Shown: positions 1 to 11,884, counted from the stretch's first letter. The stretch: DNA of 64,000 bases from Prunella strophiata (GCA_036583965.1 JAZBQD010000021.1:19568771-19632770); one strand, 5' to 3'. The notes: generated by a model from the letters alone, not told the origin. Translations and numbers: made by a program.

Positions 1-370
1 TTCCTGATGTTTCAGCCGAGGACAAAGCCAGGCAGAGCTCGGCGTCCCTTTGCTACACAAAGTTCGGCAGCGATGGCGGGACGGGCAGAGGGGCTGAGGG
101 AGAGCGGCACTCACGGACGTCTCGCAGGCGGTAGGAGCAGCAGGCGCCCAGGCTGCACCGGCGGCTGCCTGGCCGTGAGGAGCAGGAGGAGGACGAGGAG
201 GTGACGGCGGCCGCCCAAGCGCGGCGGAGCAGCGGCAGCATCGCGGCGGAGATCGCGGAGCCGCCGCCCAGCCCGGCGCGGCGCGGCCCCTTCCGGCACG
301 GCCTCCCCGCCATGGCCGGGGGCGGGCTGGGCCTGCCCTCAGCGGCTGCTCGTGTTGTGACAGCCCCAGA
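1..370 (-). promoter_or_regulatory. CpG island covering exon 1a
   Basis: GC-rich DNA dense in CpG at about 60-340, sharply different from the AT-rich DNA to its right. It holds the candidate exon 1a and so is the likely promoter of a widely expressed minus-strand transcript. No TATA box is apparent. The left edge is cut by the window. Confidence 0.6.
115..241 (-). CDS. CA5A: Candidate alternative first coding exon (1a) of mitochondrial carbonic anhydrase CA5A, partial
   Basis: On the minus strand an ATG at 241-239 in good context (purine at -3) opens 42 codons. They end at a strong donor, exon base 115 followed by GTGAGTG, leaving one base of a split codon. The peptide is rich in Arg, Ala and Ser (R6, R7, R23, R27, R28, R38, R40) with a single acid (D41), as expected of a mitochondrial presequence. 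A C-S-L-x-A-C motif near the junction (from residue 29) resembles the second first exon at 4767-4890 and the leader of human CA5B. Splice phase is the same in both. The frame stays open upstream to 460, so ATGs at 313 or 460 are possible starts. Exon 2 and the catalytic domain would lie left of the window. It could instead belong to an unrelated gene starting in this CpG island. Confidence 0.45.
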
Positions 371-429
371 GCAGCGGCAGCAGCTCTGTGCAAAGTGGGG
401 ATGGTTATTTCCCGTAATCGGGGTGGTCT

Positions 430-856
430 CCATGCCCCTGTCAAAAGCGCGTCCCCTCACAGCAAGCGTGGCCCCTCACGTCAAAAGGGATTCCTTCGCA
501 CCGAGAACATCCCCTCAAAAGATATCGCCTCACCCAAAAATGTGTGCCCTCGCACCAAAATAGTATTTATTCCCTCACATCGAAGCGTTTCGCCTTCATC
601 AAGTGTTTTCCCGCACATAGAGTATTTACTCCCTCACATCAAAAGTGATTCATATTGAGTACATCCCCTCACACCAAATGAGCATCGCCTCATCCCAGAA
701 AGCACCCCCTCGCATCAAAAGTGCATCCCCTCACACCAAAGTAGCATTTATTCCCTTTTAATAGTATTTATTTATACACCAAAGTATTTCTCCTCACACC
801 AAGTGCATTCCCTAATGCCAAAAAAGTGTTTATTCCCTCACACCAAAAAATACACA
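430..856. repeat. Degenerate minisatellite, unit about 18-24 bp
   Basis: Roughly twenty imperfect copies built around TCCCCTCACACCAAAAGTG, with variants such as CCCTCACATCAAA and CCCTCGCACCAAA. Spacers often contain GTATTTATT or GTGCAT. It lies directly upstream of the exon 1a CpG island relative to minus-strand transcription. Copies are diverged, so the array is old. Confidence 0.75.
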
Positions 857-3800
857 GAGGTGGGTGGCCCTGCTGAGTCTCCTCTCCAAGCCACACTTGG
901 AAAAGTTATGAAAAGTTAATATTTACATTTACTTTTCTTGGCTGTCACAAAGGCAAGAGGCCAAAACAGTCCCACCTTGGATGGTGAAAGGGTCAACTCA
1001 ACTGAACTCAGTATTCACCTGACACTGCCTGAGGCAGAGAAATCTCAATGAAACTGGTTAAAACTTTCATCACTCCTTCTGTTCCCACTGTCAGTAAGGA
1101 ACACATAGCAAAAAATAAAATTAAAGAAAAAAGGAAAGCCTGTAGAAAGCTAAAAGTATTAGTGAAAGCACAGAGATAAAGCAAGAGTTCTAATTTTTGC
1201 CAGTTCTCTTGGGCAGCCAGGAACAGAACACCACCCTCAGCTCCTGACCTTCATCGTGCTGTATGATCATATTTCTTAATTGCTCTCTTAAAAAAATCCC
1301 CAAAAGAGGAACGTAGATTTTCAAAATTATCTTGTACTTTTCACAAGGAACCTGATACAACACTGAGAACGTTTTACTGAAATGAAGACAGAACCAGATA
1401 CTCAACCAGAGTCAACCAAGAAGTGTTTGCCCTGTTTTACCAACATTGCATAAGAAGTTTCCATTGCATTTCACAGTATAACATGTTTAAAGTACTGAGT
1501 TGAGTAAGAGCAGGATGAAATCTGACCAACGATTTGCTTTGAGTGGCTGCATGACCACAAACAGATCATCAGGAGATATACAAACAGCTTGTGATGTCAG
1601 CATGTTAAACTGGGTTTAAATTGCATTTTACTTCCTCCCTGCAGAGCCTTTTTTTTTTTTTTTTTTGTAGCAGGTTTCAATTGCAAGCAAAATGAATTTT
1701 TGGTTTGACTCCCAACATTTTTTAGGATGGCTAATTTACTATTCTCAACAGGATGCTTCCTGTATCTTAAGAAGATGGATAATCAATGAAATTGAAAAGA
1801 CCTGCTGCCCATAAACATGATTCAGTCAGGCTTAATCACAGTTTAACAGCCTATTGATCATGGTTAGGCAACTCTTTAGCATAGATGTGTCTTGCTGCAG
1901 CTACTGATGGACAACAGGACAGCCCAGATGGGCTTCAGGTGTTTGATATGCAGATATCATTTAATATCTCAACAAGAGCTATTTGGGGTTATTTTCATGT
2001 ACTAACAGACCCTCCACCATTCTCCCTTTTTCTATTCTTTCAGAATGTGTCCTCTAAATATAATAAGCTGATAACAATTACTGATAACCTTGGGCAGCTT
2101 AGAAATTATAGCTACACCTGGTTGTGTAATTATAGAAAATCACAGAAAATTACAACCACCCCTTTTCTGTATGCTAAAGCTGATGAAATAAAAAGCCTCC
2201 AACTCCACTGCTTTACATTGTGCCACCATTAAGACAACCCAACTTCATGAAGCTTTTTGGTGGTTTGGTCCTGCACAGTTTTGAAAAATGTGAAGTTTTT
2301 TTTACAGAGTTTTTCACTAAGCTGAACAGAGCAAATCACTTCTTGTGGGCTGAACAGCACAACAAAAAGGAAGTTTACAGCACACTCATGGAAATGATGG
2401 GCTGGTGAGGTACAAAACTAAAGAGAAATACCTTAGACCTGCAACACTTTTATTTCCCTCCTGCATCACTCACAATCTCCATCCAGTTTTTTCACATGAA
2501 CATGCTACTTCTTCCTGAGCATAAAGTTCAGTAAAACTCACTAAAACATCAGGGTGGGAACCAAGATCCAGATGAAAATAAAGGTTTTAATCTTTGAAAA
2601 GAAAACTACCTGTTGAATCAAGTGCTTTGATTTCTTCCCAAATGAGATAAACCAGGGCAGACAGTGTGGTGGGAAGAGCTGAGAAACCCCACCCAGGGGA
2701 AGGAAATAAAGCCCTGCTTGCCATAGCAACACATTCTGACCAAGAAAATAAAATATACACGTTGCTGAAACTCAGTAAAGAACCATTTTAAACTTTAAAG
2801 GAGCACAGTTCTGCTTCAGCCACTGGGACCAAATACAGCAGAGGAAATCCAAGATAGGTTGATTTCCTTGAAGCTTTTTTGGTCTGAATCAAGATTTTGG
2901 AGTATAACAGCACTGCTTGGCTCAGGCCCATCGTAACAAGGTGCTGAAAGTTCTGCTGAATTGATGTCAGATGGGGGCTGTGATTTAGGCCAGTTGATTG
3001 ATAAACAGCCCAGAGCTTTTTATCAAACAGATGTAGCTGACAGGGTGCTCCCAGCTCAGGGGAGCAGCAGCAGACTGGGAAATGCTGAGTTTTCCTCTGC
3101 CTCCACAGTGTTTGGCTGAGATAGGAGCCTGGCTGAGGAGGCAGTGGCTGAGCCCAGATAAGGGGGAGGTAATTCCAGCTGGCGAGGTAAAGCAAACAGA
3201 GGCTTTATCTTCTCCTGTATAAAAAACATTTGCTGAAATTATGCATGCAGGCTTAGGAGCTCAGCGTGGAAAGGGCTTTGGAAGAGAACTCCTGGACAAT
3301 TTGGGGAGGCACTGCAGTTGTATGTGCAGGCCTGGAGATGGCACACCTGGATCGTGTGACTCTGCAGGACTTGTACAATTCTTTGGAAAAAAAACCCAAA
3401 ACCTGAAGGATTCTGCTTTTCTTGTAACTACTTCTAAAAGGCCAAGAAAAGAAAAATTCATTCAGGTCTGCTCTGCTAATAATTACTAAATTAGGCTTAA
3501 AAATCCCCAGGGAGAACCTTTCCAGCAATTATTCTAAAAAATGAATGTCTGAATCCTCCACGTGTCATTCCAGGATACCTCAGAGCTTGGCACAGACACT
3601 CCCTGGTCCTCCACACCACTGGGAATTTTGACATCCGTGCCACAATGAATGCTTCTACAGTGAAGTGCAGGAAAAGTCCTTTGTCCTTGCAGGGTCACAA
3701 GGGGAATCCAAAAGCTCCAGAAACTGTCAGCCTTGGAGTTATTGAAGCCTGGTGTGAGTAGCTGTGGAGTAACCCCCAGGCTGCCTCACTCAGAGCTCCT

Positions 3801-4766
3801 GTCCACTCCCTGCCTGCCAAAAACAGCCATTCCAAAGACAGGGTTTTCCCAAATCAGTTTGTTTTGGCATTTCCTGCATGAATGGCAGAGGAGAGAAAGG
3901 TTGAAGGAATAAACAGTATCTGTCTTAAATTGAAAAGAGGAATGTGAGTAAAAATAACTACCAATTGTGGCTCATTCAATCAGCAGTGGTGCTTGGATGG
4001 AACAAACTGCCTGATCTCTCCTTGGAATGGGATCCCCTCTTACCCTGGGTAACCATGAAATGTTCAAGGAGGAACCCAGCTCTGTTCTTTGGAAGAAGTT
4101 ATTATGCTGAGCAAATTTACAGAGGAAAAGAATAAGAAACAAAAGGTTTTTCTAGCTATAAGAAATTACTCTTTGTTATTCTCTCCAGCTGACATTATCT
4201 GCACAGCAGTGAGTAGACACAATCTCTGGCTGGCCCCATATTATCTGAAAGTAAGTTAATCAGTATTTTAAATAACTAAATCTTTAACATCCTCCAAGAG
4301 TATCTTGCACTTCAAAGTGATTTATTGGAGGTCTGTACAGCACATTTGGAGAGGTTTGTGGCTTGTTCTAGGCCTCATTTTCCAAATCAAACATTGCAGT
4401 GGCTATGAAATTACAAGTCAGAATCAATTTGTGCTAAATGTGTTTTGAATTACGCTCATGAACACAGTTTTCATTGAAAGCAGCCAAGCCTCCCAAGTAA
4501 TGATTGCTTTTTGTCACAGGTTGGAGTCACAAAAAACCTGGTGCCACTGACAGCAGAAATGAAGAACAAGGTGGAACCCTGAAATTCCACTAAGCATTTT
4601 CATTGCTTTCATTCTATCCACTCTTTTCTCCAATTTTTCAGTCACATTCCCCAATCCCCCTTTTTAATTCACTAACAAATAAGAACAACACTCAACCACC
4701 ACCAGCTCCCTTCCCACCCCTCTCCCCTCTCCCATTTTTCACCGATTTGCAGATGTGGTGACTTAC
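857..4766. other. Putative first intron of CA5A (between exons 1b and 1a)
   Basis: AT-rich unique DNA. I looked on the minus strand for the carbonic anhydrase exon 2 signature (S-P-I-N-I region) and for other catalytic exons and saw none. The two first exons therefore probably share an exon 2 outside the window rather than belonging to two tandem complete genes. Only a T18 run near 1650 stands out. No RNA gene or clear mobile element was recognised. Confidence 0.45.
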
Positions 4767-4890
4767 AGGCAGCATTCCTGGTGTTGTTCCGGGAGCAGGC
4801 AGCCAGGCTGCAGGGCCGTGCTGGCACAGCCCGGAGGCTTCTCAGCAGCTTGGAGAGACGCCCCAGGGCTGTCACCTTCACCCCACTCAT
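4767..4890 (-). CDS. CA5A: First coding exon (1b) of mitochondrial carbonic anhydrase 5A, presequence only
   Basis: CA5A hydrates CO2 to bicarbonate in the mitochondrial matrix, supplying carbamoyl-phosphate synthetase and pyruvate carboxylase in liver. This exon reads minus-strand from ATG at 4890-4888 (purine at -3) for 41 codons. It ends at a consensus donor (GTAAGT, complement of 4761-4766) in phase 1. The peptide has eight basic and no acidic residues, a typical matrix-targeting leader. It carries P-A-R-P-C-S-L then C and T-R-N-A-A, closely matching the leader of mammalian CA5B (PARPCSL...C...TRNRAL) as I recall it. The split codon beginning with T would allow the family's Leu-His-Pro-Leu-Trp to follow. 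An in-frame ATG at 4971 would give a leader of about 68 residues, unusually long, in weaker context. Assignment to CA5A rather than CA5B rests on the neighbouring BANP. The catalytic exons are off the window. Confidence 0.75.
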
Positions 4891-5008
4891 CGCTCCAAAC
4901 CTTCTCTGCTCCCTCAGCAGAGCCTCCCTGCAGCCTAAGAGCCCATCAGCATCACAGAGAATCAAACCCACGTGGATTCAGAGCTCCACTGAGGGGTGGC
5001 CAGGCTCC

Positions 5009-5014
5009 TTTATA
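5009..5014 (-). promoter_or_regulatory. TATA box for CA5A exon 1b
   Basis: TATAAA on the minus strand inside TTTATAAAGG, predicting a start near 4980 and a 5' UTR of about 90 nt before the ATG at 4890. A CCAAT box in the same orientation lies at 5102-5106. The spacing fits a tissue-restricted promoter, in contrast to the CpG island of exon 1a. Confidence 0.55.
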
Positions 5015-5066
5015 AATAATTTTGAGAGCACCCTTTGCTGGTTAAAAGGTGGAGGCTAACCCAGGA

Positions 5067-5079
5067 GTTAATTTTCAAC
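5067..5079. promoter_or_regulatory. Possible HNF1-like element upstream of CA5A exon 1b
   Basis: GTTAATTTTCAAC resembles the HNF1 palindrome GTTAATNATTAAC, with 10 of 12 defined positions matching. It sits about 90 bp upstream of the predicted start. HNF1 drives many liver genes, so it would fit CA5A. A single weak match can occur by chance. Confidence 0.25.
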
Positions 5080-6918
5080 TTGTCCCTGCACTGTCTCCTT
5101 CATTGGCTCTGCATTCTCTCCAGAGGCTGGCTAGTTGATGATTATTCCACATGTGCTTCCCAAAGGTGTTTTTCCCCCCCTCATCTGGTTCCAAGAACAC
5201 AAAACGATTGCAGAAAACTCCTCTTTGGTATGCAAGGAGAAAGTTCTTATCGCTCCTTGGTGCATACACGCTGTGAATTTGAATAGTTGCATATCTGAAT
5301 ACTGATAGCCAAGAGATGCTGTCAGGAACAGCTGAAATGCCCCGAGCTGGGGCTCAAACTGAGGAATTCCCAAAATCCAGCAGCTATGCAGGGCTGGGCC
5401 CAGGAAAGGAAACATTTTAGCTCTGAGCATTTGCTACAGCAGCATTGCAGCCTCCAGGTGAGGAGATGCAGAACAAGGGATGCCAACAACAAGCTCTATC
5501 ACAAAAACATTCCCTAATTTTGTATAGAGTAAAAATAGTACTATAATGACCCATAATTATTCCTCTGCTCACACTCAGACCCAGCTAAAATTTTTGTTTG
5601 GGAGAGGGCAAAGATGTTTTTCTGACCCATATTTCTCACAGATGAGACTTACTCTCTTGCTGTTTCCAGGGGCACTTCCAGTAACTTTGTTACTGTATGT
5701 GAAAATCCAGCCTGGAAAGCCCACACTTTAATTTTCTTTGGGATGTTTGCTCTTCCTCTGACTGAAAAAATCCACATCAATGGCACAAACACATCCAAGT
5801 CAGAGCTGTAGTTTTTCAGGCCAAGCACAGAAAGGAATTATTCCCATCAAAATTTCCCCAACATTTCAGATTACTACCAGCCAAAGGGGAATGAAGATGA
5901 GGAGCCATTGAAGATGGAATTATCCCTTCCAAGGACAGGGAGTCAAGGATAACACAACAAAGGGTTCCCTGGCATTCCCAGCCCATGTGAGTGACAAACC
6001 AGGTCCAAGGTCCAACCTAAGAGCATAGGAAGGAGCAAAAGGAGACAGCAGCAAAGCCAAGCAGCTAAAAACACCCCAAGTCCTTCCCAGAGACAAACCT
6101 CAAGACAAACCTCAAGACAAAAGCTCCAGCCTCAGAGCTGAGGCTTAAATGGGCTCCTGGCCCATCGTGGTGGGAGGAGGCTGCAGGTGAGGATTATGGG
6201 GGTCATTAAAACTTAATTAAAAAATCCCTCAGGCTCATGACAATGAGTTTCATATGGATTGAAAGTATTTACACAACCCATGTGATTCTTTTTCTCCATT
6301 AAATACCTGAATGGGTATACTTCAAAAACTCCAGAATCCATCAATGACAGACCAAGAAGTGATAAGAGTATTGACATTCTGCTATTAAACTCTACTTCTC
6401 TCTTAATTTATAAATTACCTTTGAAATATTTTCAATGGTTTTGATTTATGTTCTGTTGAGTTTTTATTTATTTATTTTTAACAAACTGGTGTTTTGAATT
6501 AGAAACTTTTTGGTGATATTTTCATGAAACATCTGCCTGTCTGCCACCTCTTATCACACAGGGTGTCAGGGCAGGGCTCAGGGAATCCTCTTTGGTAGCC
6601 TGAAGTGGCCAGCTGAGCTGTGCTATTTATTATTCCAACCCCTCCTGTTTAGCAGAGTCTTCCTTCCTGTCATTTATTCCCTGAGCTGCCCGCACTGCCT
6701 GTACTGTCAGCTCTGAGTTCTGCCCAAAGAACTGAAACATCAACTGTTCTTCATAATTGGGTAATGTGGGTGAGGAGTGTGACTGTACACAATGAAAATG
6801 GGTTTGTTTTACTTCACAGAAATGAAACAAGGGAAAAATTAGAATTTTCTTGCTGTCACCCATCTGACTTTTGCTGTCAGTGCTTCCAGACTGAGCAGAG
6901 AGGATCAATAGTTGGTTG

Positions 6919-6942
6919 TTTTTTTTTTTTTTTTTTTTTTTT
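6919..6942. repeat. Homopolymer T24
   Basis: Uninterrupted run of 24 T in intergenic DNA. It could be the A-tail of a minus-strand retrocopy, but no source sequence is recognised. Confidence 0.9.
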
Positions 6943-9338
6943 AACTAGAGCATCATCAGTACTTAGTTGTTTTTATATTACTATTATTCATATTAATTGT
7001 GTTACTTGCAGAGGGATGATCACTTCCTCACTGCAGTGTGTCCAAGGAATCTGATCCCCAGGCATCCTGCCTGGGTGTTCCTGCCCTAATGTTGTAGGTC
7101 AAACCCAGGAATTCAGCAAAAAATACAGTGTTACAGCTTTACTGTAACTAGATATCATGGAAGTGATTTAATTATGAACGTTTTCCTCACCTAATTATTG
7201 CCTAATTGGCAGGACAGTCAGTCAAGTTGTGGGAAGCTGCCTGGGAATTTTGCTGCTGAGGAGCAGAAACTTCTATGGAGTGACTAAAAATGTCACTTAG
7301 TGCAGGTTCCCCACAGGAGCCAGGCCATCCCTGGGTGCCTTTGCCCCTCATTTCACTGAGGATTGGCTCACACTTCCCATGGCAGATTTTACTTGAGGGA
7401 AGCTTTTTTTTTGATGTCCACATTTTGCTGGGACACTTCATCCAGCTGAGCTCAGCAGCCTGGGAACCACCTCTGCTTGTTCATTCTCTCTCTTGCATTG
7501 GAGTCCCCAAACAGGACAGAACATTCCAGATTTCTCCCAGTGAGTGCTGAGCACATGGAATTCCTGAGATATCCTGGGAAGCTCTGTCTGATCCAGCCCA
7601 TGGGCCTTCATCCCTGCTAGGGAGCACTCCAGGATCTACTGGAGAACACCTGGAATGGGAGAAAACCTCTGTCTCCAGAGCTTTGCAGTGCCCAGGTTGT
7701 AGGGAAACACAGGATTTCACCATTCCCAAGGGTTGGAATTTGCCTCTGGCCGAGGTTCTGGCTGACCTGGGATGCCCTGAGGGACAGCCCTGCCCTCCTG
7801 CCTCTGCCACTGCCTCTGCCACGTGGAGCTGTGTGGAAACCTGCTCAGGGACATCCTGCCACCCTGGCCACAGCTGGACATCTCCACGCAGTTTATTTTA
7901 CCTCTCACACCTGAAATGTTGGAGTTAGAAATAATTTTGGATGTGTCGAAATGGATGCACGTCCAGAATGAGGAGATGGTGAAATTTTGCTTAGAATCAT
8001 AGAAGGATAAAATCCTCTACAATCTGTAGGTGGAATGAATCCCCTTCAGGCTTTGATAATCCCCCCAAAAATACTCAGATGATAATGGTACCTGACCAAA
8101 TAAACGTGGTCTGGGGCAAACCTGCCCTGAGCTGGGCAAATCTCAGCTGGGTAGGGGAGGTAAAAGGGCAGAGAAGAAGCTGAGAAGGATCCTGGAAGAT
8201 CCCAGCCAGGCAAAGTAAGGGGAAGGAGCCTCCCATCATTTGTTGTTTTTTTTTCCAGGATGTGTCCAGGGAGATGGAGGAGTCTGTAAATAAATAAGGG
8301 AACGTGGAGATCGTGCCTGACCCTTCTCACCTTATTCCTCAGAGTGGCAGGAGTGACCCTACAGGACCATGGACTTTGACCAGACAGGTGGCAAAACGTG
8401 TCACAATGTTCCTCTCTGCTGAGGGGATTCAGGGCCTCGTCTTCCATCCCTGTTCATGAAAATCAGGAGTATTTTCATTGAACAAAATGGAGTTTACTCA
8501 GCAGAAACCAGAATGAGATCAGAGTATTGATACAGAGGTAGCTGAAGTAGGTCCAGGAGCAAAATCCACTTGATGCTGCCTTGTTTTCTGTTACAAACCA
8601 CAGAACAATTCTGAGGGGATTGAAAATGGATGTGGAATCTGAAAATTAAATGATGAGCTTCTCCTTATATGCTGCTACAGCACATTTACAAATAATATCA
8701 ATATTCTCTTGGTTAAAGAGGTATTTTATGTAACTTTTGCTTAAGTATCACTGTGACAATATAGGACAGGCTGTGTTCATAAGGCTGGGTTTGTTTCCCT
8801 TTCCAGTTACAAGAAATACTACAGAGAAAATGAATAAACCCAAATAGAAAGAAATGAATAAACAGGGGAGCTTCAAGTACTCTTTTTACTTGGATGTAAT
8901 TGAGGATTTTATCCTTAGGAAACAAAATTATTCTTCCAGCAAATACTCTGGAGTGGCTCCTGTGCCCTGCTCACATCTTCCCCATCCCTTTTTCCTGTGT
9001 CCTCATGCTCAGCACTGAGGATAATTATGGGTGTCTGTCACTTGTTTAAACAAAAGCTTTGTTTGGCAACCTTTATTTTTCTGCTGCAGCTGCAAAACTG
9101 TGTGCACAGTGTGTTAATTTTTTACCTTTGATGCTTTGGGAAGGGTTTTTTTCCCTAATGAAAAAAAAAAAAAAAAGGAAACCAATGAATGAGATCCCAA
9201 TCTCTCCTGATCCACACAAAACATGTGAAAGCAGCAACTTCCTTAGAAAACAATAGTAAATGAATGCTGAGACCAGGCTGAAATAAGCTGGATACTTCCT
9301 GGAAGCAAATTACTCCTCATGACATGGCAAAGCACAGA

Positions 9339-9357
9339 AATAAAATGCAAGACACTG

Positions 9358-9392
<35 letters not shown>
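9339..9392 (+). other. AATAAA signal followed by A35 tail: candidate 3' end of a processed retrocopy
   Basis: AATAAA at 9339-9344 is followed after 13 nt by 35 uninterrupted A (9358-9392). This is the spacing of a polyadenylated mRNA 3' end. AGAAAAC occurs right after the tail and again near 9245, a possible but weak target-site duplication. No parent gene is recognised in the roughly 110 bp between them. A simple poly-A expansion is the alternative. Confidence 0.3.
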
Positions 9393-9394
<2 letters not shown>

Positions 9395-11388
9395 AAACGT
9401 GAGGAAACAAAACAAAGAAATACCTTGTTTTATTTGGGACAACAGACTAACAGGGCAACAAGGGGTATTTTCTCCTGTAAAATTAAAAAAAAATAAATTA
9501 TATATTAGCAGCCTGAAGTTCTCAGTTTCTTTTATATGAGGACAGGAAATTAAGAATGGATTTGATGTAAGCACTTGAGCAAATTATCGTGGTTTAAATC
9601 AGAATAAGCCTTCCAGTGTATGAAGTTCTTCTTGGCATTTGCTCATAGGCAGACTTTACCCTGCTCCCAGGGTAAAGTGAAGCCCTCATTCACTAAATGG
9701 GGATTACACTGAATTTCTTTCAGTTATTGCAGAAATAGTCACGGGAGCTCAGTTTTGGCAGCAGCTGAAGCTCAGGAGATTGTGAAGCACAGAAAGCAAT
9801 TACCCTTTGGTCAGTCACTCATTGGTACTGAGAATCAAAGACTAAAAAGCCAAATCTGGCCCTTCAGATTTAACAGAAAGATCCTTTTCCTCCTGCTGCT
9901 TGCCAGCGTTTTCAGTCAGACTTTGTGTGCATGAAGTGTTTGTCATTTCTGGCTGTGCAGTCTCATGGAAACATGGGGTAAACCATGATAAAGGAGACTT
10001 TCTATGATTTATTGGTGTCATCCATAATTTTAAAAAGAAATGCCTCCTGGTTTGGAAAAAAAATCCAAACCCATTTCTCTGGTAAAGAGGGAAAAACTCT
10101 TCCAAGGGGTAAGATGATTGTGGATTCTCAGCTGCTGGATCAGAGTGGACTGGCAGGAGGAGGTGCTGCAGATAAATTGTTTTATTTGTTTATTCTGCTG
10201 TTATCTCTGATCAGAGTTGCAGACATCAGTCAGATCCCGCAGTATTTCCTGCAGTTAATTTGAGCTAAATTAACTTTGGGTAAATACCATAACTGGTTTA
10301 TGACAATAACAGCTTTTGTGTTTGTGTTGGGAAATGATTCATGGTTCTCCAGAGGAGAAACACCTCACACCTCCAGCAAACGGGATTTCATGATCTTTGG
10401 GATGGCAATATTATGAAAATATGAGAAAACAGGGCAGCTTTTACATCGGGCTGGTTTGGGATGGCAAAAGCTTTCACCAGCAGCTCCCACAGCAGCTGGA
10501 ACACGATAGATATTTGTATCCCTGTTTTTCCAGCTGAGACCCGCAATTGCTTGCGTCCAGCAGAAACACTTTAGCAAAACTGTTGCAGGGCAAATCAGTG
10601 CAGCAAAGCGTGAAATAATCCGGTGTGAAAAGTCAGATTCTAAGTAGTTTAACCTTTGAACTGCCTAATCTGCTTGTGGAGGGGGAGAACACGGTAAATA
10701 AATCAACAGGCTCAGCTGAGCACTCCCAAACCTGCATGAGGGAGCAATTTCCCCACACACCAGGCCTGCAGGTGTCTGCAGAACCACTTACAGCTGAGCC
10801 AGAGTGGATTCAGCTGTGTGAAAGGCACTGGAGAACCCCATTAAGCATCTTATTTAGGAATTTTTATTTATCTTATTTAAGGAATGTTTTAATGTAGAAG
10901 TCTGAAAGTCGCTGCTGGCTACGGTGAAGCTGAAAAGTGAAGTGTGGTTGTTCTTTATTGGGTAAGGCTGTGCTAAATAAAGACATAAAATCGTCTAATC
11001 TTTGTCCTCTTTCCGAGCCATTTGCATACACTTCCTCCATGCTTCTTTTTTGGGGGCTTTTTGCACATTTTTGTCATCCCCAGAAGGTTCACAGCACATT
11101 CCCCACCTTCGCCCAGCCCTCCTGTTCTCACAGCACAGGCAGGAGTGACAGAAGAGCCAGGCTGCTGAGCCAATTTAGCAATTCCCACTCTCTGCCTGCT
11201 GCTCAGCCTGCTCTGGGCACGGTGGCACTTCTGTCCTTAGCACCACGGGGACATCCAGCTCATCCCAGCTCCGGGAGCTGCCGGGGCGGGAGGAATCTGA
11301 TGGAAGGAGCAGATGATGGGAAAGGTGTGAATGAGTTTGGAGGTGCAGATTCCTGTTCAATCTGCTGGCTCTGCTGGCCGAGTGCTGT

Positions 11389-11846
11389 GGACATTGAGGG
11401 GCCAGAGGGTGTCCAGGGAAAGGAACAGAGCTGGGAAAGGGGATGGAGAATCCTGAGGGAGTTGGGAAAGGGAATGGAGAATCCTGAGGGAGCTGGGAAG
11501 GGGCTGGAGAATCCTGAGGGAGCTGAGGGGGCTCAGCCTGGAGCAAAGGAGGCTCAGGGGCCCCTCCTGGCTCTGCACAGCTCCTGCCAGGAGGGGACAG
11601 GGACAGGAGCAGAGGGAACGGCCTCAGGCTGGGCCAGGGCAGGCTCAGGGTGGACAGCAGCAGGAATTTCCCCATGGGAAGGGGGGTCAGGAATTGGAGC
11701 TGCCCAGGGAGGGTTGAAGTGCCCATCCCTGCAGGTGGCACTGAGTGCTCTGGGCTGGGGACAAGGTGGGGATTTGGCACAACTGGGACTCGATGATCCC
11801 GGAGCTCTTTCCCACCCTCACTGATCCTGTGACTCCGTGATTCCCT
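11389..11846 (+). mobile_element. CR1 LINE 3' fragment abutting the BANP promoter
   Basis: Reads as the CR1 3' region: GGTGTCCAGGGAAAGG, then AGGAGGCTCAGGGG, GAGGGAACGGCCTCAGGCTG, AGGAATTTCCCCATG and a terminal TGACTCCGTGATTCC. It contains three copies of an internal unit of about 30 bp (GGAGAATCCTGAGGGAGCTG, 11440-11530) seen greatly expanded at 19811-20181. Its last base lies within 2 bp of the first ZNF143-type site. The 295-codon open frame across it is not a host gene. Confidence 0.8.
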
Positions 11847-11847
11847 G

Positions 11848-11867
11848 ACTACACTTCCCGGCACGCC
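11848..11867 (+). promoter_or_regulatory. ZNF143/THAP11-type site 1 (BANP promoter)
   Basis: ACTACACTTCCCGGCACGCC matches the ACTACAnnTCCCAGnnnGC consensus bound by ZNF143 (with THAP11/HCFC1). It differs mainly by G for A in the CCCAG core. Confidence 0.65.
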
Positions 11868-11884
11868 CCGCGCCACCCTCGCGT

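Larger units (their letters stand above)
5110..11388. other. Intergenic region between divergent CA5A and BANP
   Basis: About 6.3 kb of mostly unique AT-rich DNA. All open frames are short and show no family resemblance. Notable contents are a small tandem of ACAAACCTCAAG near 6100, a T24 run at 6919-6942, and an AATAAA followed by a 35-base A run at 9339-9392. Distal enhancers may exist but cannot be recognised by eye. Confidence 0.6.

Noticed and set aside
201..563. Plus-strand open frame in the left CpG island
   Set aside because: CpG islands are poor in stops. The splice donor, start context and leader similarity all favour the minus strand here.
10937..11824. 295-codon plus-strand open frame before the BANP promoter
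   Set aside because: The second half is entirely a CR1 fragment and the first half is unrecognised unique DNA. Open length is due to GC-rich, stop-poor repeat sequence.
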